A DNA stretch of 64,000 nucleotides from Enterococcus innesii (GCA_018982785.1 JAHHEN010000004.1:439001-503000), one strand, 5' to 3'; positions 36,567-46,196 are shown, numbered from the stretch's first letter. Notes: a model not told the origin generated them from the letters alone. A program made the numbers and translations.

Positions 36567-37028
36567 ATGGAAGGCAAAAAGCAATTGTTTCGAGACAGAA
36601 ACGTGAAACCAACAGAGCAGCTGATTGCAGAATCTCTGGGTGAAGGATATGTCATTTATCAACGTTTTATCGAAACCCTTGAAAATGAGGGCATCTCTCT
36701 TATGGATTGGCGCTATTACCAAGATGGAAAAGCGTGGTTGTCCAAAGGCGAATACAAATGGACAACGACTCGTGGAACGAATAAAGTGAAACCGATTTTT
36801 TGGCTCTCGATGTGGGAGGGTTTCTTCAAAGTTTCCTTTCACTTTAGCGAGAAAGTCCGAACACAGTTATTGTCTTTACCAATCAGTGAAGAGACAAAAG
36901 AAGCCATTTATAAGGCGCCGACCAATGGCACGAAAATGAAGTTTTTTTCTGTGATTTTTGATGTAGCTAGTGATAGTCCTTTGAATGATATTTACCAAAT
37001 CGCTGAGTTTCGAAAGCATTCTATTTAG
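36567..37028 (+). CDS. DUF3788 family protein
   Basis: A 153-aa protein. ATG 36567 is used, with AAAGGAG 12 bases upstream, a rather long spacing. The family pattern is seen in KPTEQLIAESLG, DWRYYQDGKAWLSKGEYKW and IFWLSMWEGFFKVSFHFSEK. DUF3788 proteins are small, soluble and of unknown function, often near small enzymes or regulators. It is the last of the four small genes and about 50 bases after the previous one. Confidence 0.75.
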   Translation: MEGKKQLFRDRNVKPTEQLIAESLGEGYVIYQRFIETLENEGISLMDWRYYQDGKAWLSKGEYKWTTTRGTNKVKPIFWLSMWEGFFKVSFHFSEKVRTQLLSLPISEETKEAIYKAPTNGTKMKFFSVIFDVASDSPLNDIYQIAEFRKHSI

Positions 37029-37279
37029 GCAATTTTCATTCGAGAAAATAAAATTCTTATATTTGTCGTTCTTAAAAACTAAGGAATTTTGTATATTTTT
37101 TTCCCATAGCTATCGGAAAGTGCAATAACTTTTGGGGAATCCGTGATAAGCAACTGTGATTTAAAGGGCGTAGACTATTTTTTATCTATTTCTGCAGATG
37201 GAAAAAGACGTCCAAGTTCAAGAGAGAAAATGCCTTAACTGATTTTAACTAATAAATCATCTTATTTAATAAAGAAAAA

Positions 37280-37320
37280 CTAGGTGTTTCATGTCAAAAG
37301 ATGAAGCACCTAGTTTTTTA
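37280..37320. terminator. Bidirectional terminator before the LysR gene
   Basis: CTAGGTGTTTCAT (37280-37292) pairs nearly perfectly with ATGAAGCACCTAG (37301-37313), with A-run and T-run flanks. It ends the minus-strand LysR transcript and any read-through from the left. Confidence 0.85.
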
Positions 37321-37324
37321 TTTT

Positions 37325-38215
37325 TCAATAACTGTCCTCGGAAAACTGTTCCTTCATCCGCTCCAAGAAAAGTCCAGAAGCCTTTGAAAAAACTTGGGTG
37401 TTTTTCCAGATGACATCAAGGTTTGATTCCAATGCAGGACTCAATTTTCTAAAACATAAAGGACTGTCAGGGGCGAAGTTGACTAATTTATCTAGGGTCA
37501 AGCCGTAGCCGACACCTTCTTCTACCAGCTTGGATGCATTGTAAACAAGGTTATATGTGGCGACGACCGTCAATTTTTTCAGGTCTTTTTTCAACCATTT
37601 AGAAAGTTCACTGCTGACCAAACTTTGTCGCGAAGTAATCAAGGGAACGTCCCAGAGATCTTTTGGAGTAATGACTTCTTTGACAGCTAGCGGACTGTCT
37701 TTTCGCATCAACACGCCCCAGGTATCTTTGGCAGGTAAGCGTAAGGAATGGTACTTTTTGACGTCTGCTGGACTGATTACGACACCGAAATCCAACAATC
37801 CTTTATCCAAACGTTCTTTGACTTCATCGGCGTTGCCGCTATAAAAGTGAAATTTGATGTTGGGGTATTCAGCTTGGATTTCTTTGATGATTGCTCCTAG
37901 CAACTGAATCACATAGGTTTCTCCAGCTCCGATCGATACATTGCCGGCGATCGTATCTCGAGGCGACAAGAATTCTGAGCGGGTCTTTTCTAATAATTCT
38001 ACGATTTCTTCCGCCCGTTTACGAAACAACAGTCCGTCTTCTGTTAGCGTGATTTTGCGATTGCCTCGGGTGAACAACGTCACGCCCAATTCTTTTTCTA
38101 AGTCCATTAACTGTCGTGACAGGGATGGTTGAGAGAGATGTAGTTGTTTTGCGGCAGCTGAAATCGTTTCTTTTTCTGCAACTGCTAGAAAGGTGGTTAA
38201 ATTTTTTAATTCCAT
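37325..38215 (-). CDS. LysR-family transcriptional regulator
   Basis: A 296-aa protein. The N-terminal helix-turn-helix (about 1-60) is the LysR consensus: FLAVAEKETISAAAKQLHLS, then QPSLSRQLMDLEKELGVTLF. A two-lobed substrate-binding domain follows (about 90-290). It is divergent from the lipoprotein hydrolase gene at 38427, across a 211-bp gap, and by the usual LysR arrangement would control it and itself. The ligand is unknown. AAAGGAG lies upstream of ATG 38215. Confidence 0.92.
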   Translation of the reverse strand: MELKNLTTFLAVAEKETISAAAKQLHLSQPSLSRQLMDLEKELGVTLFTRGNRKITLTEDGLLFRKRAEEIVELLEKTRSEFLSPRDTIAGNVSIGAGETYVIQLLGAIIKEIQAEYPNIKFHFYSGNADEVKERLDKGLLDFGVVISPADVKKYHSLRLPAKDTWGVLMRKDSPLAVKEVITPKDLWDVPLITSRQSLVSSELSKWLKKDLKKLTVVATYNLVYNASKLVEEGVGYGLTLDKLVNFAPDSPLCFRKLSPALESNLDVIWKNTQVFSKASGLFLERMKEQFSEDSY

Positions 38216-38426
38216 AAGTCTATACTCCTTTTTCTATGCTATATATGAATAGTTAGGTATTTGATATTAGTATTTTACATAGAAAGATGCGGCAAGTACA
38301 ATAGGTTTATCCAAAAATAGCTCAATCAATCAAGAAAAAGTGATAATCCACACCTTGATCAGTTGAGGAAAATTGGAGGATCGCCCTAAGGTACAGGATA
38401 GTTGACCGAGAAAGAAGGCGAATGGA

Positions 38427-39524
38427 ATGAAAAAATGGCAAAAGAAGGCCCTTGTGTCTTTAGTTTTGCTGGTACCGCTGGTTTTAGGTGCTTGCAGCAG
38501 CAATAACGAGGAGGCAAACGAAGCAACACAAGGCAGTTCAGGAGGAGAAACGATGACAGAAAATGTATCATTTACAGATGAATGGGATAAAGTCTTCCCG
38601 GAAAGTGATACGGTGAATCACCGAAAAGTAACTTTCCAGAATCGCTACGGCATCACTTTAGTTGCTGATCTTTATGAACCAATTGATGCACAAGGACCAC
38701 TTCCAGCAATCGCCGTTAGCGGACCTTTTGGAGCAGTCAAAGAGCAGGCATCTGGTCTATATGCTCAAATGATGGCAGAGCGTGGTTTTGTTACGATCGC
38801 TTTTGATCCGTCCTATACAGGTGAAAGCAGTGGCGAACCACGCTATGTGGCTTCCCCAGACATTAATACAGAAGACTTCCAAGCAGCAGTCGATTTTCTA
38901 TCAGTCCAAGAAAATGTAGATGAAGAAAGAATTGGTTTGATCGGAATTTGTGGTTGGGGAGGTCTAGCATTGAATGCCGCAGCCATCGATACCCGTGTGA
39001 AAGCGACGGTTTCGGCCACTATGTATGATATGTCGAGAGTCAATGCTCAAGGGTATTTTGATGAAATGGGAGCTGAAGGACGCCATGAATTGCGCCAGCA
39101 GCTGAACGCCCAGCGGACAGTCGATTTTGCCAATGACAGCTACGAACGAGCAGGTGGGGTACCAGATATACTGCCAGAAGATGCGCCTGTCTTTATGCAG
39201 GATTACTTTGATTATTACAAAACAGAACGAGGCTATCATGAACGTTCGTTAAATTCCAATGACGGTTGGAACGTGACATCATCGCTGTCGTTCTTAAATA
39301 TGCCGCTCTTGTCGTATATCGATGAGATCCAAAGCGCCGTTTTATTGCTTCATGGAGAAGAAGCCCACTCACTTTACTTCAGTCAAGACGCCTTTGAGCA
39401 ATTACAAGGCGATAACAAAGAGCTGACGGTCATTCCTAATGCTTCGCATGTTGATCTGTATGACCAAACAGAGGTGATTCCTTTTGACCAAATGACCGAA
39501 TTCTTCCAAGAACATTTGAATTAA
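38427..39524 (+). CDS. Alpha/beta-hydrolase lipoprotein with Cys at the nucleophile position
   Basis: A 365-aa protein with a lipoprotein signal: basic start, hydrophobic core and lipobox LGAC with Cys23. A Ser/Gly/Glu-rich linker follows, then an alpha/beta-hydrolase fold (about 65-360) of the YcjY/dienelactone-hydrolase-like group. The nucleophile elbow reads GICGWGG, so Cys175 stands where Ser is usual. A C-terminal acid/His pair is plausible in NASHVDLYD. Probably an extracellular, membrane-tethered hydrolase; substrate unknown. It is divergent from the LysR gene and followed by a terminator. Confidence 0.82.
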   Translation: MKKWQKKALVSLVLLVPLVLGACSSNNEEANEATQGSSGGETMTENVSFTDEWDKVFPESDTVNHRKVTFQNRYGITLVADLYEPIDAQGPLPAIAVSGPFGAVKEQASGLYAQMMAERGFVTIAFDPSYTGESSGEPRYVASPDINTEDFQAAVDFLSVQENVDEERIGLIGICGWGGLALNAAAIDTRVKATVSATMYDMSRVNAQGYFDEMGAEGRHELRQQLNAQRTVDFANDSYERAGGVPDILPEDAPVFMQDYFDYYKTERGYHERSLNSNDGWNVTSSLSFLNMPLLSYIDEIQSAVLLLHGEEAHSLYFSQDAFEQLQGDNKELTVIPNASHVDLYDQTEVIPFDQMTEFFQEHLN

Positions 39525-39541
39525 ATAGTCACAACGGTCTT

Positions 39542-39588
39542 CACGACTGTTCGCTCATCTTTCTTCTGCTGAGCAGTCGTGTTTTTTT
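39542..39588 (+). terminator. Terminator after the hydrolase lipoprotein gene
   Basis: CACGACT with downstream GCTCA (39542 onward) pairs with TGAGC and AGTCGTG (to 39581), followed by seven T. Confidence 0.85.
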
Positions 39589-39648
39589 GAAACTACGCAT
39601 TCAGTTGCTCGTTTCTACATCGAATCATCAGCAGAAAGGAGCGAAGCC

Positions 39649-40161
39649 ATGCTGATAAAACTCATCCCTGCTGTCTTGCTGCTCCTACTAAGTGCCTGTG
39701 GGTCAAGTGGAATAGAGAAAAGGCATGCGCTGTCTGCCAGCGAAACTTCCTCTGAGGCAAGTCAGGATCAGGAACAACCGATTATTGAATCAGCAACAGC
39801 TGTCGTCATTACGGTTGGACAACAGGATTTTATAGCGAAGTTTTATGAAAATGAGGCGTCTGAACACCTAATGAATCAAATGCCCTTCACGTTGACAATG
39901 AGTGACTTGAACAACAACGAGAAATATTATCGTTTTTCTGAGAATTTGCCAGAAATGACTACAGAACGGCCGGAAATCATTCACGAAGGAGAAATCATGA
40001 GCTGGAATAGTCATACGTTGGTGCTGTTTTATCAGACCTTCACCAATTCTTATGGTGGCTATAATCGTATCGCTGTCATTGAAGATCCGGTGGGGCTAAA
40101 TGAAGCACTGGGAGCGGAAGACGTAGAGGTTATTTTTTCGTTAAGAAATCCTCGTGAATAA
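39649..40161 (+). CDS. Lipoprotein with cyclophilin-like domain
   Basis: A 170-aa protein; AAAGGAG precedes ATG 39649. The lipobox is LLSAC with Cys17, then a Ser/Glu/Gln-rich linker (about 20-48). A compact domain follows (about 50-168) with VVITVGQQDFIAKFYENEAS, then LMNQMPFTLTMSDL. These are typical of the small bacterial cyclophilin-like fold, which lacks proline isomerase residues. It is likely attached to the outer membrane face; function unknown. The acetyltransferase starts 22 bases later, so the two are probably one operon. Confidence 0.75.
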   Translation: MLIKLIPAVLLLLLSACGSSGIEKRHALSASETSSEASQDQEQPIIESATAVVITVGQQDFIAKFYENEASEHLMNQMPFTLTMSDLNNNEKYYRFSENLPEMTTERPEIIHEGEIMSWNSHTLVLFYQTFTNSYGGYNRIAVIEDPVGLNEALGAEDVEVIFSLRNPRE

Positions 40162-40183
40162 CGAATGAATAGGAGTAAAACAC

Positions 40184-40753
40184 ATGACGATCGATCAATT
40201 AAACAAACTCATGGCAAGTGGCGAACCCTTACTTGGCGGTTCGCAAGCTTCAAAACAAATGGTGACTTTGAGTGCAGAGGCGAGAAAACTCACGATGAAA
40301 ATCAATACAGTCTACCATGAGTCTGATGAGTTACAAGAACTTTTTGCCCAATTGACAGGAAAACCAGTTGAGCCGACATTTTCGCTGTTTCCACCCTTTT
40401 ATACAGATTATGGCAAGAATATCAGCATTGGCAAAGATGTCTTTATCAATGCGGGGTGTCATTTTCAAGACCAAGGAGGGATCACGATCGGTGATGGTAC
40501 CCTAATTGGGCATAACGTTGTTCTAGCTACCTTGAATCATGGACTTCACCCTGAAGATCGTAGCACGCTTTATCCAGCACCCATTACGATTGGGAAGAAT
40601 GTCTGGATTGGTTCAAATACAACGATCGTTGCCGGTGTGACGATCGGTGACCATGCGGTTATTGCTGCTGGAGCAGTGGTGACCAAAGACGTCGCTGAGC
40701 GCACGATCGTGGCTGGTGTACCTGCAAAATATGTCAAAGAGGTTACTGAGTAA
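40184..40753 (+). CDS. Maltose/galactoside O-acetyltransferase-type hexapeptide protein
   Basis: A 189-aa left-handed beta-helix acetyltransferase (LacA/Maa group). The N-terminal mac domain has [12 protein letters not shown]. The helix has [19 protein letters not shown], then [19 protein letters not shown] with the catalytic His in [23 protein letters not shown] and [18 protein letters not shown] close it. It transfers acetyl from acetyl-CoA to a sugar hydroxyl, thought to detoxify non-metabolised sugars. AGGAG lies before ATG 40184. It is convergent with the flotillin gene. Confidence 0.92.
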   Translation: MTIDQLNKLMASGEPLLGGSQASKQMVTLSAEARKLTMKINTVYHESDELQELFAQLTGKPVEPTFSLFPPFYTDYGKNISIGKDVFINAGCHFQDQGGITIGDGTLIGHNVVLATLNHGLHPEDRSTLYPAPITIGKNVWIGSNTTIVAGVTIGDHAVIAAGAVVTKDVAERTIVAGVPAKYVKEVTE

Positions 40754-40774
40754 GCATAATAGCAATGAGTAAGA

Positions 40775-40841
40775 AAAAAACTGCTGTTCGCCTTGTCGCT
40801 TTTGAAGCGATGAAGACTAACAGCAGTTTTCTTATTCTTGA
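40775..40841. terminator. Bidirectional terminator, acetyltransferase/flotillin
   Basis: AAAAACTGCTGTT pairs with AACAGCAGTTTT (to 40830), with an inner TCGCTT/AAGCGA hairpin. Both flanks carry A- or T-rich tails. The floT stop lies in it. Confidence 0.85.
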
Positions 40842-42285
40842 GGTGGCTCGCTCGTATTGGAACCGGCGAAGTTTTCGATCAACGATTTCATATCAAGACC
40901 GAGGGTTTCTTTCAATGTTTCTTGTGTGGTCGACAAGAGATTGGTGGCGTAATTGGTGACACGATTGGCACCGCCGCCTTCACCTGATCCTGTATCAACG
41001 ACTGAAATTTTATCGATATTGCCTAATGGTGCGGCAGCTTCTTTGACTAATTGCGGCATGATCTCAACGATCATGCTAAGGATCGCTGCTTCATCATATT
41101 TCTTGAAGGCTTCGGCGATTTTTTCTTTCGTTTCGGCTTCTGCCGTTCCTTTCGCCAAAGTGGTCTCGGCTTCTGCCAAACCAATCAAACGAATTTTATC
41201 GGCTTCGGCTTTTGCCAGGGACTCTGTTCGGAATTGCTCGGCTTCAGTGGTTGCTAACGCAGACGCTTTTTTCGCTAATGCTTCTTGCTCAAGCGCATAA
41301 CGATCCGCATCAGCTTTTTCTTGATCTCAGAATCAAATTGCTTCTCACGACGTAAGATTTCTTTTTCTTCCAATTCGATTTGTTTTTGTCGTTCAACGAC
41401 TTCGACTTCAATCTCTTGTTCTCGGACTTTTTGTTTCATGATGGCACTTTGTAGATGATAGGCTTGATCGGCATCGGCTTTGGCGATGTCTTGTTCTTTC
41501 TTATAAAGCGCCAGCTTCAATTCTTTTTCCTTCAACGCTTCAGCAATTTCCGTCATGCGTTTTGATTCCGCTGTTTGCGATTCTTGTTCCGATTGGGCTT
41601 TTTTGATGCGGGTTTCTTTCAGTGCTTCAGCTTCCGCAATTTCAGCATCCCGTTTGACTTGGGCGATTCTAGGTTTTCCAAGAGAATCCAAATAGCCGTT
41701 TTTATCGCGGACTTCTTTGATCGTAAAGGAGACAATGATCAAGCCCATTTTTGCTAAATCGACAGAGGCAACTTCTTGCACACTTTGACTGAACTTGTCA
41801 CGATTTTGATAGATTTCTTCTACAGTCATGGAACCAAGGATCGAACGCAGATGACCTTCTAGGACTTCTCGCGCTTCATTTTCCAGTTCTTCCCGGGTTT
41901 TTCCGAGAAACTGTTCTGCTGCTGTTGCGATTTCTTCCACGGATGAGCCAATCTTAATAATGGAAGTTCCGTCACACATCACGGGAACCCCTTGTTCTGT
42001 GTAGACTTCTGGTGTTGAGACATCCAGCTTGCTGGAGAGCAAACTGATTCGATTCGATCGTTGAAACACTGGCAAAACAAAGGCTCCTCCACCACGAACG
42101 ATTTTGATTTTGTTGTTGCTTTCATCGGCGTGTACATTTTTACTACCTAGATAGCTTCCGCTGATGATCAACGCTTCGTCGGGCTTGGCTGTTTGATATT
42201 TCGTGACAAAGACGATCAAAAGCATTAGCAAAATAAATGCCACGATCGCGATTGGGAAGACAATTGGTGATAATATAATATCCAT
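40832..42285 (-). CDS. floT: Flotillin-like membrane scaffold protein (one frameshift)
   Basis: About 484 aa after repair. One N-terminal membrane helix (about 8-28), then an SPFH/prohibitin domain (about 35-220) and a long coiled coil rich in Glu, Lys, Ala and Gln (about 225-400). A glycine-rich segment and short tail end it. It matches B. subtilis FloT/YuaG, which organises membrane microdomains. The frame breaks near 41321 where one base is missing. Repair gives SEIKEKADADRYALEQEA leading into the C-terminal part. The NfeD gene is 25 bases upstream, the conserved YuaF-FloT pair. Confidence 0.9.
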
Positions 42286-42310
42286 AGATACACCTCTTTT
42301 GTGATTTTTT

Positions 42311-42838
42311 TTAGTGATTCAAAAATTTTTCTGTGTAAGGAACGACGTAGCAAATGCGTTCTTTGACTTCAATAATCAAAACCTTCGATCCTGCTGCTAA
42401 TGGCTTATCGATCGGCTGGAAAGCCGTAGCTGGTCGATTACTTGAACCAGTGACACTTGTAAGTTGAATTTCGCCCATTCCTTTACAAGGGATAGGCGTC
42501 AGCACCGTTGCGATGCGACCTTCAAAGTCTTTCTCAGAACTCGAAAGTGTTGCTTCGGCATTACGCATGGGAATCAACACGTAAAAATTTAAGAGAAAAA
42601 CGAGCCCTGTCGAAAGACAGCCACTAATGATGAAAAGCAGGAGCGAATAGCCAGGCAGAAAAGTTTCTCCTAAGTAACCGAAGAGGCTTGTAAAGGCAAA
42701 CCATGGGATAATCAACATTGGATCTACTGGACCATCGAAATCGAAGATATCGCCAAACAGAAGCAGCAAAAAAGCTAAAATGGCACAGCCAATCAAAACA
42801 TATAAATAAATTTGCTCAGGTGCATAAGTGTGCAGCAC
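42311..42838 (-). CDS. NfeD-family membrane protein (YuaF-like)
   Basis: About 175 aa. GTG at 42838 is preferred because AAGGAGGTG lies just upstream; an in-frame ATG at 42856 precedes the ribosome site. Three membrane helices (about 10-30, 45-65, 70-95) are followed by an OB-fold domain (about 110-175) with FEGRIATVLTPIPCKGMGEI and GSKVLIIEVKE. This is the usual NfeD layout. It partners flotillin, with the two genes in one operon, and the OB domain faces the cytoplasm. Involved in membrane fluidity or stress response in Bacillus. Confidence 0.88.
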   Translation of the reverse strand: MLHTYAPEQIYLYVLIGCAILAFLLLLFGDIFDFDGPVDPMLIIPWFAFTSLFGYLGETFLPGYSLLLFIISGCLSTGLVFLLNFYVLIPMRNAEATLSSSEKDFEGRIATVLTPIPCKGMGEIQLTSVTGSSNRPATAFQPIDKPLAAGSKVLIIEVKERICYVVPYTEKFLNH

Positions 42839-42856
42839 ATATCCACCTCCTTTCAT

Positions 42857-43265
42857 ATAGTGTGATTGTGAGTACGACGAAAGCTAGGAGAAAGTTGGAA
42901 GAAGATCGAGGGAAGCAAAAGAATAGAATAGGTATTCTATTATAATTATACCAATAAATAAGAAAAATATTTCATATAATTAGATAATTTGATTAAATAA
43001 TATAATAATGGTGGGTTTGTTAGATAGGAGAAGCCTTAAATACACATGATTTTTTCAACAACCATTGACAAACAATGAAAATCAAAGTAGATTAAATCAG
43101 GGTAGTAAAAAGGTCAAAAGCAACTGCTGATTGTAGACACATCAAGAGGCAGATTTTGTTCTCTAACCCAATTGAAAAAAAGTAGTTGTTCGCAAACATA
43201 AAAGAAGTCAGGGACACTTCTTTTCAACCGACAGATCGTATTGCTAAGAAATAGAGGTGGAATCG
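42857..43265. other. 409-bp AT-rich intergenic region
   Basis: Divergent region between NfeD and a small ORF. 42925-43020 is very AT-rich. TTGACA (43065-43070), a 17-bp spacer and TAGATT (43088-43093) form a good candidate promoter reading right, about 170 bases before the small gene. No other gene or known RNA motif was recognised. Confidence 0.45.
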
Positions 43266-43394
43266 ATGGATCAAAAAGAAAAAATGTTAGAACTAATCAA
43301 GAAAAAACAAGGCGGCGGCCGTTCAAAAAAGATGGAATCCCCAAAAAACGATCGGAAAAACATGCGTAAAGGCCCGAAAATTTATAATAAGTAG
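43266..43394 (+). CDS. 42-aa basic Gly/Lys-rich protein
   Basis: MDQKEKMLELIKKKQGGGRS begins it and it ends with NMRKGPKIYNK. AGGTGG lies upstream of ATG 43266 and a strong terminator follows its stop, so it looks like a real monocistronic gene. It is strongly basic, with a helical N-terminal half and a Gly/Arg/Lys tail, suggesting contact with RNA or the ribosome. I recall similar unnamed small proteins in lactic acid bacteria but no function. Confidence 0.65.
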   Translation: MDQKEKMLELIKKKQGGGRSKKMESPKNDRKNMRKGPKIYNK

Positions 43395-43426
43395 GGCGAT
43401 AGATTATTAATACGAAATGATCGATT

Positions 43427-43470
43427 AAAAAAGAGAGAAGGACAGGGTTGCTGTCTTTCTCTCTTTTTTT
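43427..43470. terminator. Bidirectional terminator, small basic gene/pyruvate oxidase
   Basis: AAAAAAGAGAGAAGGACAG (43427-43445) pairs with CTGTCTTTCTCTCTTTTTTT (43451-43470) around GGTTG. Confidence 0.92.
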
Positions 43471-45203
43471 TACTCTTCAGAATCCACGTACAACTCACTC
43501 AAAGCTGGCAAATCATGGACTTGGTATTTTGCTTTAAACGCTGCGATTTCTTCAGCACTGAAGCGCTTAGGATCCAGTTTCAGTTCTTCGACGGGAAGAG
43601 GTCGTTCGTTGGCGATCTTGACATCGATCACGACGGGTCCGTGGCTTTCTTTTGCTTGTGTAAAGACGGACGCTAATTCTTCTTCCTTAGTTACCGTAAA
43701 GCCTTTCGCACCTAATGCTTCCCCAACTTTACCAAAATCAGCACCGGCTAGTTGCACACCGAACTTGGTTTGCTCGGTATCTTCTTGTTCCGCTTCAATG
43801 AAGCCAAATGAGTCATTGGAAAAGACCACATTGATGATCGGCAAATTGTATTTTACTTGAGTAATGATGTCTTGCATTTGCATCGCGAAACCGCCATCCC
43901 CACTAAAGGTGAATACTTGACGATCCGGATAGCTCAATTGAGCGGCGATCCCGCCAGGTACGCCATTGCCCATCGTCGCAAACCAGCCAGACGTTGTGAA
44001 ACGCTGTTCACCTGTCATTTCTAAATGACGGATACTGTGGATCGTCACATTACCGACATCTGTGACAAACAGGGCATCAGGAGCTGCGATACGGTTGATT
44101 TCTCGATAGACAGGTTCGGGACGCAACGGTTCTTGCGAATCATGGTCAAAACTATGACGCCATGCATGCCAATTCCGAGCGTTTTCTTGATTGGCTTTTA
44201 TCCAAGCATCTGCAGGACGAGGGGCAGCCATCTCTGTCCATTTTCTAAGAGCGGTCGCACCATCTCCTAAAACAGAGACATCTGTCTGATGACGGCGACC
44301 AAATTTCGAGGCGTCGATATCAACTTGGACAAAGTTGGCATCAGGATTGAAAAAGCGGCGTCCGAAAGGGAAGTCACTGCCGACAAACACGATGAGATCA
44401 GCTTCTGCTAAAGCTTCATTGGCTGGTTTTGTCGCAACCCGGCCGGCAAATCCAAGAAAGTTTTCATAAAGATCAGGCACGATGCCTTTGGCTAAGACAG
44501 AGGCTGCGATAGGCATTGAGAAATGCTTAGAAAAAGCATCGATGGCATCAAAATGACCAAAGAGACCTTGTCCGATATATAGGACAGGTTTTTTTGCTTG
44601 TTCAAAATAAGGAAGGGCAGCCTGCAAATCCTCGTCATCCGGCTGGAGAACACCTGTCTTATGATTTTTTGCGGTTGCAATCTCCTGTTCGTCGATTTCT
44701 GCAAACCCGTAATCGACCGGGATCGTTACCACAGCGACACCTTTAAATTTGTAGGCTGCTTTAATGGCTTCGTCCACCACGTGGGGCAAACTTTCAGGGG
44801 ACATGACTGTGCGATTGTAGATACTGACATCTGCGAACATCGGATTTTCATTCATTTCTTGAAAATCATTGTAGTTCATCGAACTCGAAGCTACTTGTCC
44901 TAACAAGGCAACGACGGGCACGTTATCCATTTGAGCATCATATAAGCCATTGATCAAATGGGTGGCACCTGGACCAGCAGAACCAAAAACCGCACCGACT
45001 TTTCCCGTTAGCTTGGCATCAGCCGCTGCTGCCAGCGCACCCGCTTCTTCATGACGTACTTGAATATACTTGACCGATTGCCGTTCATGGTACAAAGCAT
45101 CCATCGTTGAGTTGAAAGATCCACCGGGGATTCCATAGATATGGTCGATGCCCCACGCTTCAAAAACCTTGATCATTGCTGAACCAGCATTGATTTTTGT
45201 CAT
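43470..45203 (-). CDS. pox: Pyruvate oxidase (ThDP/FAD dependent)
   Basis: About 577 aa, the family length. It converts pyruvate, phosphate and oxygen to acetyl phosphate, CO2 and hydrogen peroxide. The three ThDP-enzyme domains are present: the N-terminal domain with HEEAGALAAAADAKLTG and GSAGPGATHLINGLYDA, the FAD-binding middle, and the C-terminal domain with GDGGFAMQMQDIITQ (ThDP/Mg site). Similarity to L. plantarum Pox and pneumococcal SpxB is clear along the length. ATG 45203 is used; a GTG three codons upstream (45212) is equally in frame. Reads away from nanE's terminator as its own unit. Confidence 0.93.
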   Translation of the reverse strand: MTKINAGSAMIKVFEAWGIDHIYGIPGGSFNSTMDALYHERQSVKYIQVRHEEAGALAAAADAKLTGKVGAVFGSAGPGATHLINGLYDAQMDNVPVVALLGQVASSSMNYNDFQEMNENPMFADVSIYNRTVMSPESLPHVVDEAIKAAYKFKGVAVVTIPVDYGFAEIDEQEIATAKNHKTGVLQPDDEDLQAALPYFEQAKKPVLYIGQGLFGHFDAIDAFSKHFSMPIAASVLAKGIVPDLYENFLGFAGRVATKPANEALAEADLIVFVGSDFPFGRRFFNPDANFVQVDIDASKFGRRHQTDVSVLGDGATALRKWTEMAAPRPADAWIKANQENARNWHAWRHSFDHDSQEPLRPEPVYREINRIAAPDALFVTDVGNVTIHSIRHLEMTGEQRFTTSGWFATMGNGVPGGIAAQLSYPDRQVFTFSGDGGFAMQMQDIITQVKYNLPIINVVFSNDSFGFIEAEQEDTEQTKFGVQLAGADFGKVGEALGAKGFTVTKEEELASVFTQAKESHGPVVIDVKIANERPLPVEELKLDPKRFSAEEIAAFKAKYQVHDLPALSELYVDSEE

Positions 45204-45275
45204 TTTCTTCACTCGCTTTCTCTGTTGTCATTCGTTCTCTTTAAGTATAAACGTTTCTCAAAAAGACAACAAAGA

Positions 45276-45300
45276 ATGCGCCTTCTATCACAAGGCGCAT
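45276..45300 (-). terminator. Terminator after nanE (minus strand)
   Basis: ATGCGCCTT and AAGGCGCAT form a perfect 9-bp stem with a 7-base loop. The T-rich tract (TCTTTGTTG) follows on the minus strand. Confidence 0.75.
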
Positions 45301-45329
45301 AGAAAAACTTATTTTAGGAAATGAACGAC

Positions 45330-46022
45330 TCAGTTGCGCAGCTCTTGCACGAATCGGCTGGCGATCTCTTTTGGTCGGGTGATGGCACCACCAACCACGA
45401 TACCCGTCACACCCATTTCGTGGATTTTCTTTGCTTGTTCCGGGGTGTGGATCTTGCCTTCGGCTATCACCGGAACCTTCGACGCAACCAATTGCTGGAT
45501 CAACTGATAATCCGGTTCATCATTGGTAGGACTATTCGCCGTATAGCCGGACAAAGTTGTACCAACAAAATCGACACCCGCTTCAAAGGCATTGATGCCT
45601 TCCTCATAGGTGGCGATATCTGCCATGAGTAGTTGATGGGGGTAAAGAGCTTTGATTTGCTTGATAAAGGCATTGATCGTCAAGCCATCATGACGTTTGC
45701 GCAAGGTACAGTCCAAAGCGATCACCGCAATATGTAAAGCGGCTAATTCATGCACCTCTTTGATGGTCGCTGTGATAAATGGTTCTTCAGGTGGATAGTC
45801 TTTTTTGATGATTCCGATGATCGGCAGATCAACAGCTGCTTGGATTTCGCGAATATCGCGAACGGAATTGGCACGGATGCCAACAGCTCCAGCTTCTTGA
45901 GCTGCTTTTGCCAATAGGGGCATGACACCGCCGTTTTCAGTATATAAGGGTTCTCCAGGTAAGGCTTGACACGAAACAATTACTCCGTCCTTGATTTGTT
46001 GGATAAAAGCTTCTTTTTCCAT
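45330..46022 (-). CDS. nanE: N-acetylmannosamine-6-phosphate 2-epimerase
   Basis: About 230 aa. It interconverts N-acetylmannosamine-6-P and N-acetylglucosamine-6-P in sialic acid or ManNAc use. The TIM barrel has the family motifs [36 protein letters not shown] with the catalytic Lys, [10 protein letters not shown] and [12 protein letters not shown] with [12 protein letters not shown] 46022 has GGGAAG upstream; a further ATG at 46040 is in frame. No nanA, nanK or transporter is adjacent, so it may serve ManNAc scavenging alone or act with distant genes. Confidence 0.93.
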   Translation of the reverse strand: MEKEAFIQQIKDGVIVSCQALPGEPLYTENGGVMPLLAKAAQEAGAVGIRANSVRDIREIQAAVDLPIIGIIKKDYPPEEPFITATIKEVHELAALHIAVIALDCTLRKRHDGLTINAFIKQIKALYPHQLLMADIATYEEGINAFEAGVDFVGTTLSGYTANSPTNDEPDYQLIQQLVASKVPVIAEGKIHTPEQAKKIHEMGVTGIVVGGAITRPKEIASRFVQELRN

Positions 46023-46136
46023 ATATATGACACTTCCCATTCTTGTAAAGGTTCGTTTCTCCCTTCGACTATATCATGAGGCTTTTTCCTTGTAAATGAA
46101 AGGACATCTTCTTTAAAAGGAAAGCGAACACCAAAA

Positions 46137-46170
46137 AGAAGCAAGCACCGTCATCAAGGGTGCTTGCTTC
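46137..46170 (-). terminator. Terminator after the MerR gene (minus strand)
   Basis: AAGCAAGCACC and GGTGCTTGCTT form a perfect stem. On the minus strand it ends in TTCTTTTTGG. Confidence 0.85.
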
Positions 46171-46196
46171 ATTAGGAGGTGAGGATAGGGAATCCT

